From: Prauserella halophila
Lineage (GTDB): Bacteria; Actinomycetota; Actinomycetes; Mycobacteriales; Pseudonocardiaceae
Direction of reading: 5' to 3'
Assembly (NCBI RefSeq): GCF_024171895.1
Contig: NZ_JAMTCQ010000008.1
Coordinates: 1,116,001-1,180,000, forward strand
DNA: 64,000 nt
This document shows positions 21,801-32,558 of the stretch, piece by piece; the stretch's first letter is position 1, and each line of letters opens with the position of its first letter. Position numbers and translations under genes: made by a program. Below the pieces are notes generated by a model. The model saw only the letters and a list, made by a program, of their open reading frames with translations. It did not search any database and had not been told where the DNA came from.

Positions 21801-23094
21801 GGTAGAAGGTCACCGCGCCGAGTGCGAACACGTCCAGCCGCACCCGGTCCGCGTTCGGGCTCCACCGGCCCTCCGGCGCCTCGAACAGTTGGTCCTCGTC
21901 GGCGAGCGCGGCGCCGGGATGGCCCTGCTCCGGTTCCACCTCCGACTGGCCGGTACTGGACACGCGGCTGAGCTGCGTCCCCGGCACCCGGCCGACGGCG
22001 TCCCAGTTCGCCACCGTAACCGCGTGCCCGTCGCTGCTGCGCTCACGTACCGACACCGCCGACGGGGCCAATCCGCGGTGCACCACCCGGTGCCGATGCG
22101 CGTAGTCCAGCGCCTCGGCGACCTGGCGCACGATGTCGAGCTGCTGACCGAGATTGAGCGTGCCGCCGTCGGTCGCCAGCCACAGGTCCAGCCGACTGCC
22201 GCTGTCCTCGCGGTAGACCAGGCCGATGCCGAGCTCGTCCGAGACGATGTCGTGCGGTACCTGCAGTCCGTCGTGCCGCAGCCGGGACAGCAGCCGGTAC
22301 TCGTACTCGATCCGCCGTTTGAGCGCCTGCTCCTCGGCACGGGTTCCCTCTGGGTTCGGAATGAAGAACCGGATGCGATAGCGGTCCGTGGTCGCCAGCC
22401 GGTGAAACGCGGGCCAGTCCTGCCAGCCGTCACCGTTGTCGAGTGGCTCGTCGTCGATCACCCACGAGCCCGCTTCACGCTGGCGCCGGGGGACCAGGCC
22501 GATGTGCTGCATCAGCCCGGCGAACAGGGCCGACTTCCTCGCTGAAATCGTTTCCCGACGCGCCGGAGCGAGTAGCAGCTCCGAGATCGGGGCCAGCCCG
22601 GAGGTCTCCTCGTAGCCGTCCAGCCCGTAAATGCCCTGACGAGCGTGCTGCGGCAGCTGACACTCGAACTTCGGGTGGTGCAGGAACACCGCTTCTTGCA
22701 CGAACGGTACGTAGTCGCGGACGTCGACCTGGTGCTCGCCGCGCTCGTGCAGGTGCTCGCGGAGGCGTTGCTGCAGCACACTGGCCAGATACTGCGCCTT
22801 CCGGCGCGCCAACTTCAGCGGCGAGTCCTCGGCCGGCCGACCGTCACGCAGCCACCGGTGGTCGTTGCCGCGCAGCGTGCCGCTGTAGTACTTCAGCTCC
22901 ACCAGGTACAACGTGTCCCTGGCCAGCACGAGCAGGTCCACCTCGTGCCAGCGGCCGCGGGTGTCGCGGAACTCGAAGTTCGACCACGCGCGGAACGGTT
23001 CCACATCCGGCAGCAGGTCCCGGATGATGCCCAGGCCCTCGTCCTCGTGCCGGAACTGGGACGGGCTCACGGTGACCCAGCGGTCGGATTGCAC
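18802..23094 (-). CDS. pglW: PglW, NERD-domain serine/threonine kinase of BREX type 2
   Basis: A 1430-residue protein starting at a GTG with GGAGG seven bases upstream. Residues about 15-130 form a NERD nuclease-related domain (REVDLLVL-like HEVDLLVLARD, then LVELKYYSG). A first kinase-like domain (about 230-490) has VVHRGLAPSAV where an active kinase has HRD, so it looks inactive. A second kinase domain starts near residue 525 with the glycine loop LGSGSTAVGI, VLKVAK lysine, NHRDIKPPNLGV catalytic loop near 643 and DFS in place of DFG; it looks active. The rest is a helical region with a helix-hairpin-helix-like segment. PglW is the kinase of the Pgl system. It is the first gene of the pglW-X-Y-helicase block. 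Confidence 0.93.
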   Translation of the reverse strand: MQSDRWVTVSPSQFRHEDEGLGIIRDLLPDVEPFRAWSNFEFRDTRGRWHEVDLLVLARDTLYLVELKYYSGTLRGNDHRWLRDGRPAEDSPLKLARRKAQYLASVLQQRLREHLHERGEHQVDVRDYVPFVQEAVFLHHPKFECQLPQHARQGIYGLDGYEETSGLAPISELLLAPARRETISARKSALFAGLMQHIGLVPRRQREAGSWVIDDEPLDNGDGWQDWPAFHRLATTDRYRIRFFIPNPEGTRAEEQALKRRIEYEYRLLSRLRHDGLQVPHDIVSDELGIGLVYREDSGSRLDLWLATDGGTLNLGQQLDIVRQVAEALDYAHRHRVVHRGLAPSAVSVRERSSDGHAVTVANWDAVGRVPGTQLSRVSSTGQSEVEPEQGHPGAALADEDQLFEAPEGRWSPNADRVRLDVFALGAVTFYLLTNQVLPAQDPGALVDRLRRDGGLDLAAELPQIPSKLRELVLQATHPRPSERTPSVSVFLQQLEQAEKEFAAPAPVEEPDPLEARPGDVLGGRFTYQRKLGSGSTAVGILVTDSQAGDAQRVLKVAKDHDAAERLEAEERVLGQLNHDRVVRLIQHVTLAGRRALVLQHAGEATLAEMLTSKRSRLSLDLLERWGGDLLDALVMLDSVGINHRDIKPPNLGVHKPAGAKTETHLVLFDFSMAGTGGRALHAGTPPYLDPFLGGSRSTYDSAAERYGAAVVLYEMATGRLPQYGDDPEANPASVNDDVTVSLEAFDPSVAEDLAAFFRSALSRDVGTRHDTAEEMLSAWRAIFRGLGRYSDDTKQKVDSATLDTTLGESGLSARAISVVEPAGVGTVADLLELDSTRLNRLLDRETKTTGEEIRKRITAWRKEFGPQLADRRGRGKRGDDANTMPDPISAAELLASKEVHPRSSTRRQAARLILGLEAGLDPFASQQELARGVGRSAPRGHQLIKEMQEAFSREQRTKDLLDQLVEVLTRALDSLGGVATVQTLTGEMLGALPDVSAGSADKADRVAAGLLRLALDRYQEHVVAAAEEPLAKRRRGSRLALLATDPVLLDAAEAAAAAADGLVVGADEAGEPVVPQQRAAREVRARFTEVFRDGSERRPPAITDLRLVRLAAQTSGSAALSTRGELHLRTLAASTAVRLALSGIAQRTELSPEELAARVRARFPDLDPLPARPDLDAIVDAAGVGLRYSTEHGTYRAPGEDRSDSTGFPTHHSVPAPTPTESQLLRGDHLARVLRDSVSTRSFLALGMPAPNANEPGRAARVLRERYSASVLDVTELLIERMRETAEGSNLPWHVVRAADAAQPGSRDARGLHTLVDRALPAVTEYIDDLVLAGEQAAEPVILTELSPLARYGHLGVVARWSDLAAKRTRPLWLVLPQLSWMRGAVVDSQPLQLGSNGQFVELDEKWLREQESEVDFTAERDVVSEGSR

Positions 23095-23439
23095 TCCCTC
23101 GCCTCCTTCACTGATCGCCCGTCCACCATGTCACGCGGTATACGGCCGTGGACAGCGCGTCAGCCGCGTGCACGAGCGCCGACTCCGGTCCGACTGATCT
23201 CCGGTCCGATCATCCGCACCAGGCGCATGATCGGACCGCACGACGCACCGCCGACCAAGTGAATCGTCCGGCGCCCGCGATCCGTCACGGGTAGTTACCA
23301 ACTCGTGAGGATCTCGTCCCGGAACGTGGAACTACCCGCCGACGTCGGTCAGTGTTGCCCAGAACGGGACACGACCCAGGATGCAGCCTTGCTGATCACC
23401 ACTCCCCACGTCTCGACCACATCCAGTTCACTCAGGCTA
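23095..23439. other. Upstream region of the BREX locus, no gene seen
   Basis: This 345-base stretch precedes pglW. It must hold the pglW promoter on the minus strand, but no convincing -35/-10 pair stands out. No RNA gene or repeat was recognised. Its right end grades into the IS481 remnant. Confidence 0.4.
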
Positions 23440-23787
23440 TGGACGACCGCTCCAGCCGTCCGCACCAGAGCCCGCAACGCACCAGTCGGGTAGTCGAGGA
23501 CGAGGTCCTGCGGCTGCGTGACGAACACAAGATCGGGCCGCTGCGCATCGCTGCATCGCCCGGCGGTTCACTCGCCCTTGGCGCCCACAAACGAACGGAA
23601 AAGTGGAGCGCTACACCGCACCCTGCTCGACGAATGGGCCAACCAGCAGCCCTATCAATCCGAAAACGAACGCCAGAGAGCCTTCGGTGACTGGCTCGAC
23701 TGGTACAATTTCCACCGACCCCACACCGCAATCCACGGAGCCCCACCAGCCGACCGCGTCACCAACCTCCCCGAATCACACAGCTAG
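23440..23787 (+). pseudogene. IS481-family transposase remnant, core deleted and frameshifted
   Basis: The left part reads MDDRSSRPHQSP then EVLRLRDEHKIGPLRIAA, matching the N-terminal helix-turn-helix region of IS481 transposases. It then jumps, near 23585, to QTNGKVERY, the end of the integrase core, so most of the DDE catalytic domain is missing. After that the expected HRTLLDEWANQQPY continues only in another frame (a single C seems lost next to 23610), running to WYNFHRPHTAIHG, PPADRV and a stop at 23785. The copy cannot be active. Its presence beside the BREX locus marks past insertion activity. Confidence 0.8.
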
Positions 23788-23830
23788 GCCATCGCCGCGG
23801 CATTGGAACACTGAAACCCGACAGTTCCGA

Positions 23831-23858
23831 TGACAACGGAACTACACTGATTCGCGAA
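23831..23858. repeat. Direct repeat, left copy, flanking the AbiE-like pair
   Basis: TGACAACGGAA, nine variable bases, then the palindrome TTCGCGAA. The same arrangement recurs at 25831-25858, exactly 2000 bases away in the same orientation. This copy lies five bases beyond the stop codon of the nucleotidyltransferase gene. Confidence 0.65.
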
Positions 23859-23862
23859 CACC

Positions 23863-24702
23863 TTATGCGTGAGTACGGTGCGTTGCGTCCAGCAGGTCCT
23901 GAGCGAGTATCGCTGTCGACGCTGCGACTGTGGCTGGTTCACCGATGCCTTCCTCAGCGCGTCCCGCCATCATCGATCCGGTCGCATCAGCACCAGCAGC
24001 GAAGAGCTGCCGCAGGAACTCCAGCGCCTGTTCAGTGACCGGCCTGGCCAGCGGGTCGAGACACAGTCGTTTCATTGACGCGGCGAGCTCGCCGGTGTCC
24101 ACGGCGATCAACAGCCGGTAGACGTCATGGGCGTCCTTGTCGACCAGCCGATCCGGAACACTGCCTGCCCGCTCACCCAGCTTGTGAAGTTTCGCGACGA
24201 GCAGCGCGCCCGGCCCGGCAACGTGGGTGGTATGCACCCGATCATCGCCATCGGCGAGGGCTCCGACCCGTATCGGTACATGGTCAACCACAGCGGCCTC
24301 CAACCCAGTAGCACGTCGTGCCGCCAACTTCCAGTGTGGCGGGATGCGCACCCCGCGCCGTCCCCCATCGCCTGCCAGCAGTTCAGGCACCATGAGATCC
24401 ACCGGCGTGCCCGCGCCGTTGAGCCAAGATCCCGGCTGCTTACTCTCCTGGTCCAACGTGAACCCAGCGGCATGAAGCACGTCCTCAATCGTCGGCGGGT
24501 CTGTCCATTTCCTGGGATCGAGCGCCACATCGCTGTCTTTGGTCGCTTCGGCCAACGCGACATTCGCACCACCGGTGTGCAAGTAGACTGCCTGCGCTCC
24601 GATGACAACAATCCCGTCCAGATGATCATGCAGCGCGTCCAACGCGTCGAGTAGCGCACTACGTGCGAGGACGAGCAGATCAGTGTCGCCACTGCGGTTC
24701 AT
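23863..24702 (-). CDS. AbiEii-like nucleotidyltransferase, likely toxin of a type IV-like pair
   Basis: A 279-residue protein with a nucleotidyltransferase signature: IVVIGAQAVYLHTGG near residue 30 and TKDSDVAL near residue 55, giving the G-x-D-x-D metal-binding pattern, then a conserved lysine region GALLVAKLHKLGER and KDAHDVYRLL. The fold is that of AbiEii/NTP-transferase toxins, which transfer nucleotides to cellular RNAs. The start overlaps the end of the upstream gene by 23 bases, so the two form one unit with the regulator first. Homology to the classical AbiEii is remote; a different nucleotidyltransferase role cannot be excluded. Confidence 0.7.
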   Translation of the reverse strand: MNRSGDTDLLVLARSALLDALDALHDHLDGIVVIGAQAVYLHTGGANVALAEATKDSDVALDPRKWTDPPTIEDVLHAAGFTLDQESKQPGSWLNGAGTPVDLMVPELLAGDGGRRGVRIPPHWKLAARRATGLEAAVVDHVPIRVGALADGDDRVHTTHVAGPGALLVAKLHKLGERAGSVPDRLVDKDAHDVYRLLIAVDTGELAASMKRLCLDPLARPVTEQALEFLRQLFAAGADATGSMMAGRAEEGIGEPATVAASTAILAQDLLDATHRTHA

Positions 24703-25807
24703 GCGCTTCCATCCAGTCGAGAAGTGCGGACGCTTCGTTTGGACTACGACCGGGCCCGGTCAGTAGGTCGACGGCAGCTTGAGCCGGAGCGACGAAGCTT
24801 ACCCCATCAGATTCGAACGTGCGATCGAATACCACGTCGTTGTCAGTCGTCGCCAGCATCACGTTCGCCCCTGAATCCACCGGCCTGAGTCCCAGTGCGG
24901 CTGCGACGGTTTCCAGGTCGTCCGCGTACATCATCGCTAGCCTGGCCGGAGCATACGGAGCGAGTTTTGCCGCCGCCAGGCTGCCCGTCACCGCGTACCG
25001 CAAATCCCGGTGTGCTGCCAATGCACTCGTCACCGAGGAGAGTCCACGCGGGTGCAGGTACGTGCAGACCGTGTTGCTGCGCAGGAATCCGTAGTCCGAG
25101 CTCCATCGCTCGAGTAGCTCTCGCCATCGCACGACCGTGATCGGCCCACGCTCCTCGCGTTCCAGAAGCGCCTCTCGCTCCAGGAGCTCCACAACCCGAT
25201 AGGTCGCGCCTGTAGAGACACGCGAGCGCCGTGACACTTCCGGGACACTCATCGGAGGCATGAAATCCACGAGAGTGCGAACGACGCGAGCGGCTGGAGT
25301 TCCCCGCAATGTGCCTCGTGGACGGCCGGGCCCGCGCCATGGGTCACCATCAGCCCCTGTATCGCGCAGGAACAACGCGGGCGAGTTCAACTGCACCAGC
25401 AGGTTGCCAGTGGCGTCAGCATAGGAAACCCCTCGTTCGAACAACTCATCCCGCACCGGGGGTGAGAGGTAGCGCGCGATGACCATCGGGACGGCATCCA
25501 CGTCAGACCGGTCGACTACACGGTCGATCCGTTCGAGCGTTGCCGGTATATCTCTGCGCACGAGCGAAAGCTTCGACTCGACTGCGATACGCGAAGCGGC
25601 ACCGTCCGGCCCGGTTAACTCGACGACGGCGTCGAGTCGGCCGGCATCCACGCGCAAGTCACGTTCGCTGGACATCGACCACGATGACGGCAGTCGCCGC
25701 TCCAGCAGCACCAGCCCGCGTCGTAAGACCTCAGACTCGCGAGCAGGCGGCTCACCGAGACCTGTGAGGTCCGCCGACCCGCTCCCTCGTCCTCCGGGTA
25801 TCGCCAT
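24680..25807 (-). CDS. AbiEi-like winged-helix regulator/antitoxin partner
   Basis: A 375-residue protein from the ATG at 25807; the frame extends upstream to 25945 but that portion lacks a ribosome site and crosses the flanking repeat. Residues about 45-90 (LDAVVELTG, then IAVESKL) look like a PD-(D/E)XK-type fold. A winged helix-turn-helix follows near residues 185-235 (SVPEVSRRSRVSTGATYRVVELL). The C-terminal half (LRYAVTGSLAAAKLAPYAPARLAMMYADD) resembles the sensor half of AbiEi-type antitoxins. It is upstream of and overlaps the nucleotidyltransferase gene. A repressor/antitoxin role is inferred from context. The repeat at 25831-25858 lies just upstream and could be its operator. Confidence 0.65.
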   Translation of the reverse strand: MAIPGGRGSGSADLTGLGEPPARESEVLRRGLVLLERRLPSSWSMSSERDLRVDAGRLDAVVELTGPDGAASRIAVESKLSLVRRDIPATLERIDRVVDRSDVDAVPMVIARYLSPPVRDELFERGVSYADATGNLLVQLNSPALFLRDTGADGDPWRGPGRPRGTLRGTPAARVVRTLVDFMPPMSVPEVSRRSRVSTGATYRVVELLEREALLEREERGPITVVRWRELLERWSSDYGFLRSNTVCTYLHPRGLSSVTSALAAHRDLRYAVTGSLAAAKLAPYAPARLAMMYADDLETVAAALGLRPVDSGANVMLATTDNDVVFDRTFESDGVSFVAPAQAAVDLLTGPGRSPNEASALLDWMEAHEPQWRH

Positions 25808-25830
25808 GACACATAATCTACCACTTCCAC

Positions 25831-25858
25831 TGACAACGGAATAGTCCAATTTCGCGAA
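25831..25858. repeat. Direct repeat, right copy, upstream of the AbiE-like pair
   Basis: TGACAACGGAA, nine variable bases, TTCGCGAA, matching 23831-23858. It lies 24 bases before the proposed start codon, a typical operator position. It may be a regulator-binding site, one boundary of the cassette, or both. Confidence 0.6.
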
Positions 25859-25992
25859 AGCCACGCCGGTTGTCGAACCGGCGGCTGTGCGCCGGTAAGC
25901 CTCACGTGGCCAGCCGCTCAGGCGGCCTAACCCGCTCTCGGTCACACGTCCCGATGAGCGCCGGGTCGCGGCGCGGCGAGGCGCGCCGGCCG

Positions 25993-26169
25993 CTACGCGA
26001 TGGCAGCAATATCTCCGTCATCGACATCAGTCTGGCGCAACCACTTCTGCAAGGTCATCTCGTGAACACCGAGGTCCGCGGCGACCTGCGCCAGCGTCAC
26101 GCCGAGTTCCCGGTTCCGAGCAACCCGCACGACGTCCTCACGGAACTCACGGGGATATGCCTTGGGCAC
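25993..26169 (-). pseudogene. IS3-family transposase orfA remnant
   Basis: A 58-codon frame from a GTG at 26169 reads VPKAYPREFREDVVRVARN, then LGVTLAQVAADLGVHEMTLQKWLRQTD, and ends at a TAG. This is the helix-turn-helix region of an IS3-type OrfA, truncated to about half the usual length. The leucine zipper and OrfB are absent. The element is dead. Confidence 0.8.
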
Positions 26170-26236
26170 AATGACATGCTTCCACGCCCGCCTCTCGGCA
26201 AGCGAACTCAGATGTCACAGAACCGTTCAGCAGCCT

Positions 26237-26496
26237 CATCCCGCTTGCCGTCGACCACACCGACTTCGCCCGGCTGACAACCGGCGACTACCGCGCATTC
26301 GTCGACGCCTACGGAGGCCACGACGTCACGACCACGCCGAAATTCCGCGTACTCGCAGATATTCAGGAACTCCGTTGGGTCTGCTTCGTGCTCGGAAAGG
26401 CCGCTGTCAGTCCAGTAGCGGCGCTCGAAACGCGCCACCGCATCGCCTGCTTGCGAGGCAAAACATCGCGTCCGTGGACCTGGACGGCGTTCTGAC
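26237..26496 (+). pseudogene. C-terminal remnant of an aminoglycoside phosphotransferase-like protein
   Basis: One frame reads LIPLAVDHTDFARLTTGDYRAF, VDAYGGHDV, LADIQELRWVCFVLGKAAVSP and RHRIACLRGK, matching the last 90 residues of phosphotransferase (APH) family enzymes. The end of the family pattern, RPWTWTAF and a stop, appears only in another frame after a run of five A at 26460-26464, so one extra base has shifted the frame. The N-terminal kinase lobe is missing. It is a broken fragment next to the IS3 remnant. Confidence 0.6.
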
Positions 26497-26538
26497 GCAA
26501 CGGGCACACATACTTGGCCGGCGACTTCGGGTTCGTGC

Positions 26539-26976
26539 TCAATCGGCCAGGTCGGCGTGGGCGACGACCTTCGTGATGCGGGCCCGGACGAGCAGCTCCC
26601 CGGGGACCGCGTTGCGCTTCCCGAAGGCCTCGGCGTTCTCCTCCCCCATGTAGCGGCCGCCGATCGCAATCGACCAGGGAAGCATCTCGTCGACGTTCTC
26701 GGACAGCGACGCCTCGGCGGTGAAGTGCACGTACGAGTACGGCGGGGCCTGGTCGTCGACCGCCATCGACAACCGCGCGTCCCGGCGCAACTCTCTGCCC
26801 TTCACGCTGTCGGCTCCGGTGTTGAACACGATCTCGTCACCGGCATCGCCCTGGTGGAGGACGAACCAGACCGGGGTGACGTGCGGCGAGCCGTCGGCGC
26901 GGACCACGCCGACCTTGCCCGTGCGCGTTCCCTCGCTCGCGAATCGCCACCATGCGTCACGCGTCATCTCATGCAT
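26539..26976 (-). CDS. Pyridoxamine 5'-phosphate oxidase-family split-barrel protein (F420- or FMN-binding)
   Basis: A 145-residue protein from the ATG at 26976; the frame extends further but the longer N-terminus is Pro/Arg-rich shadow. It shows the flavin/deazaflavin split-barrel pattern: GKVGVVRADGSPHVTPVWFVL, then IVFNTGADSVKGRELRRDARLSMAVDD and YVHFTAEA. Closest in style are actinobacterial F420-dependent reductases of the Rv3369/TIGR03667 type, small enzymes that reduce diverse substrates. The substrate is unknown. It stands alone, downstream of hsp20 on the same strand but separated by a hairpin. Confidence 0.8.
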   Translation of the reverse strand: MHEMTRDAWWRFASEGTRTGKVGVVRADGSPHVTPVWFVLHQGDAGDEIVFNTGADSVKGRELRRDARLSMAVDDQAPPYSYVHFTAEASLSENVDEMLPWSIAIGGRYMGEENAEAFGKRNAVPGELLVRARITKVVAHADLAD

Positions 26977-27041
26977 ACGCCGCAAACTACCGCGTTCGGA
27001 GCCCGTTCGCCGGTCGCTCCTCCCCGTCCGGACCGACGAGT

Positions 27042-27090
27042 GCGGCCCCACCGCGACGGCCCGGACGGGGTCGTCGAACGGTGGGGCCGC
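27042..27090 (-). terminator. Long hairpin after hsp20
   Basis: GCGGCCCCACCG at 27042-27053 pairs perfectly with CGGTGGGGCCGC at 27079-27090, and the loop contains a further CGACG/CGTCG pairing. It sits 25 bases past the hsp20 stop. No T-run follows, as is usual in high-GC actinobacteria. Confidence 0.6.
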
Positions 27091-27114
27091 GGTGGACGTG
27101 CCGGGCGGCGACAC

Positions 27115-27552
27115 TCAGGCGTTGATCTCCTTACGCCCCTCACCACCGGCGATGGCGATCTTGCGCGGCTTGGCCTGTTCGGCCACAGGAATCCGCAGCG
27201 TCAGCACACCGGCCTCGTAGCCGGCCTGCACCTTGTCGGCGTCGAGTGTGTCCCCGAGGAACAACTGGCGGGAGAACGTGCCCCGCGGACGCTCGGCGAC
27301 CTGCACCTCATCGCCGTCACCGTGGTCCGGACCACGCTCGGCCCTGACGGTGAGGACGTTGCGCTCGACGTCCAGGTCGATCGACTCGGCCGAAACGCCC
27401 GGCAGGTCGAACTTGACGACGTAGTCGTCCCCGGAACGGAACGCGTCCATCGGCATCGCCGCAGGCCGCGCCGAGGTTCCGTTCTGCCCGAAGAACTGCT
27501 GCGAGATCCGGTCCAGCTCACGGAACGGGTCGGTCCGCATCAACATGGCCAC
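27115..27552 (-). CDS. Hsp20/alpha-crystallin small heat-shock protein
   Basis: A 145-residue protein with the alpha-crystallin domain at about residues 35-135: [32 protein letters not shown], then [35 protein letters not shown], including the GVLTLRIPV signature. Small heat-shock proteins bind unfolding proteins without ATP and form cytoplasmic oligomers. The GTG at 27552 has AGGAGG six bases upstream; an ATG two codons later is possible. I found no HAIR or CIRCE element in the upstream 150 bases. Confidence 0.93.
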   Translation of the reverse strand: MAMLMRTDPFRELDRISQQFFGQNGTSARPAAMPMDAFRSGDDYVVKFDLPGVSAESIDLDVERNVLTVRAERGPDHGDGDEVQVAERPRGTFSRQLFLGDTLDADKVQAGYEAGVLTLRIPVAEQAKPRKIAIAGGEGRKEINA

Positions 27553-28058
27553 TACCTACCTCCTCCGGTCGTCACAGTTCACCATGGCCGCCTCGTCGGC
27601 GACCCTCATTCTTGATAACGATGGACGCAAGAAACTTGTTCCCGAAGTTGGACTAGACAGGTGCGGGTGGGTTCGACAGGTTCGAACTGCACATGCCGCT
27701 GCGGGCACTATTGCGGGCGCTGCTGCGCCGAATCGTCGATCCCTCGTCGTCAGCATCGTGAACCACTCCGAGACCGTCTCCCGACCGACTCCGGGTCATC
27801 CACCTCTCACCAAAATTAATAGCGACGACTACAACTTCTGTCAAGCACCGAAGTGAGATAACCTGAGTGTCTTCGCAGCCATCTGCTGCTGACGGAGCGA
27901 AGCACCTTCCAGGGCCGCCGGACAGCACGAGCGCCGCGACCACAACGCCACAATCACAACGTTCGAAGACCACAACGTTCGAAGTCCCAGCGCTCGACGT
28001 CCCAGCGCTCGACGTCCCAGCGCTCGAAGTCCCAGCGCCACGACCACAGCGCTCGAGC
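27553..28058. other. Gene-poor spacer of about 500 bases with a 15-base tandem array
   Basis: The left half (27553-27880) carries the hsp20 promoter region on the minus strand and is locally less GC-rich. I see no gene or structured RNA. The right end (27955-28058) is the tandem array described separately, abutting the fadH stop codon. Confidence 0.5.
27955..28058. repeat. 15-base tandem repeat array next to fadH
   Basis: About seven degenerate units; the central three copies of CCAGCGCTCGACGTC (third with one change) are nearly perfect, flanked by CACAACGTTCGAAGAC-type variants. Cores such as GCGCTCGA and ACGTTCGA are partly palindromic. The array lies immediately past the fadH stop. Confidence 0.75.
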
Positions 28059-30911
<2,853 letters not shown>

Positions 30912-30925
<14 letters not shown>

Positions 30926-31481
30926 CGACGCCTGCCCGCGCCCGCAGCACCGAGGCCGTCTCGGTGCACCACTCGCGGTTCTCGCTCTCGAATCGCCGCC
31001 CTCGCAGGCACGTCAGGTAGGGGCCGACCTGCGCGCCGCGTGCCAGGTATTCGGTTTCGTCGAGCTCGCCCCGCATCTTGTGCATGAGCTTGTCGAAGAG
31101 CTCGACCTTCCCGCTCGCGATCGCGGCGCGTTCCTCGAGCTGGGCGATCAGCTCCGCCGGATCGACCGCGTCCGCGGCCGCAACCTTGACGAGCAGGTCG
31201 TCGCGGATGAACGACGGCTTCGACGGGGCGCACGCGAATCGGCGCAACTCGGTCAGACCCGCATCGGTGACGGTGAACAGCCGCTTGTTCGGCCGCGCCT
31301 CCTGGACGACCTCACGGCCTGCCACCAGGCCGTCGGCCTCCAGTTTCGCCAGCTCGGCGTAGAGCTGCTGCGGCAGTGCGTGCCAGAAGTTCGCCATCCC
31401 GACGTCGAACGACTTGGCCAGTTGATATCCGCTGTGTTCGCCCTCCAGCAGTGCCGCCAGCACCGCATGCCGCAAGGCCAT
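30912..31481 (-). CDS. PadR-family transcriptional regulator
   Basis: A 189-residue protein from the ATG at 31481, preceded by GGAGG at eight bases; the frame runs upstream to 31526 without a better site. Winged helix at residues 5-75 (MALRHAVLAALLEGEHSGYQLAKSF, LYAELAKLEADGLV, RRLFTVTDAGLTEL-like), then a helical C-terminal dimerisation domain (Vir_act_alpha_C type). PadR proteins repress neighbouring genes until a phenolic or lipophilic ligand binds. It is the first gene of the PadR-SGNH-fadH unit and likely autoregulates. The region 31482-31664 upstream holds no gene. Confidence 0.88.
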
Positions 31482-31664
31482 CGCGCATCCTCCCCGGTCG
31501 GTGTTCGCCGCACGGACCATAGTCAAATTTCTGACTAATCTTATCCATGACTATTACCCATCCCGCGGCGGACGGCAACACCGGCGATCGCGAATGGCGG
31601 GTGGGCCCATGGGGACACTGTCCGGACGACACCCGGGCGGACCGGCGATCCGCAGCGGCCTCGC

Positions 31665-32300
31665 TCAGGTCAGCCGCAGATCCGTGATGCAGGTCGGGTC
31701 GTCCTCGTTGCGTGTCGCGATGGTCGCGGTCCCGGCCCGGCCCTCGTGTTCGACCGTCAGGGTTGCCTCGACACCCCGGGGCACCCACAACCCGATGAAG
31801 CCGTTGTCGAACGTCTCCCGGGTCTCGTCGACGAGCACGTCGCCGTCGGCGCCGGTGAGCGTGACCCGGACGTCCGCGTTGCCGAGTTCACCCAGACACG
31901 TGGTCAGACTGTGGAAATGACAGTCGTGCGTCTGCTCCCGATAGGGCGCGACGGAGATGTAGACCTCGTCATCGGGCATCGGCAGCTCCGCCTCGCGCTC
32001 CTGATCGTCGGTGAGGACGAGAGCGTCGGGCCGGACGGACGCGAGCAGGTCGGCGGGGCGATCGTCGACGGGCATCGTGTCCAGCCGCTCGATGACCCCG
32101 GCGGTGTCCAGGCCTGCCAGGTCGTACTCGGCCAGGAACTCGTCGCCGGCCGATCGGCCGCTGTCCGGAGCCGATGCGAACCCGGAAGGCGCGGACTCGG
32201 GCGCAGGGGCGGAACAGCCGGCCAGGGCGAGCCCGGCGACGAGCACCGAAGCGACAGCGATGAGCAGATCCCGCCGTCGCGGAACGATGGGATGGGTCAT
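31665..32300 (-). CDS. cueP: CueP-family periplasmic/extracytoplasmic copper-binding lipoprotein
   Basis: A 211-residue protein from the ATG at 32300. A lipoprotein signal is clear: RRR, hydrophobic stretch, then LAGC with the lipobox Cys near residue 29. The mature part carries the CueP hallmark YISVAPYREQTHDCHFHSLTTCLGEL, with Cys and His residues that bind copper, and a C-terminal DPTCI. CueP in Salmonella is a periplasmic copper chaperone; in actinobacteria it would be anchored on the outer face of the membrane. It is divergent from the copper ATPase gene, with a CsoR-like palindrome between them, which fits a copper stress unit. Confidence 0.88.
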   Translation of the reverse strand: MTHPIVPRRRDLLIAVASVLVAGLALAGCSAPAPESAPSGFASAPDSGRSAGDEFLAEYDLAGLDTAGVIERLDTMPVDDRPADLLASVRPDALVLTDDQEREAELPMPDDEVYISVAPYREQTHDCHFHSLTTCLGELGNADVRVTLTGADGDVLVDETRETFDNGFIGLWVPRGVEATLTVEHEGRAGTATIATRNEDDPTCITDLRLT

Positions 32301-32484
32301 GGCGTAATCCTCGACGAACTCCTCGATCGATGCCCCGACTCGGATGCGAGACACCAGGTCCGTGGACAGATTAGAGGGTGGCGACCGAGAGCCGTCCGGC
32401 TCCGGTCTCCGGTGGGCTGCGCCGGCGCGGCCCCATCCGCGTCGGCGTGACCGCACACTCTCCGACTACCGGCGCCTTGTGCGC

Positions 32485-32505
32485 GTATACCCTCTAGGGG
32501 TATAC
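32485..32505. promoter_or_regulatory. CsoR-like operator between cueP and the copper ATPase gene
   Basis: An inverted repeat with perfect arms GTATACCC and GGGTATAC separated by five bases. The pattern TATACCC-spacer-GGGTATA is that of known CsoR copper-sensor operators. It lies 54 bases before the copB start and 185 before the cueP start, and could serve both. No csoR gene is in the window. Confidence 0.75.
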
Positions 32506-32558
32506 AGTACCCAGAGATTGCGCCGGAACGGGGCACGAGCACCTCGAAGGGGACGACC

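Noticed and set aside
19030-22545. Plus-strand open frame of 1171 codons
   Set aside because: Shadow of pglW; composition is dominated by Arg, Gln and Pro.
1-23094. DISARM instead of BREX
   Set aside because: PglZ, PglX, PglY and a NERD-kinase PglW are all present, which define BREX type 2; no DUF1998 DrmB or PLD DrmC was seen.
32485-32505. Transcription terminator
   Set aside because: The palindrome is short, AT-rich and between two divergent start codons, so an operator fits better.
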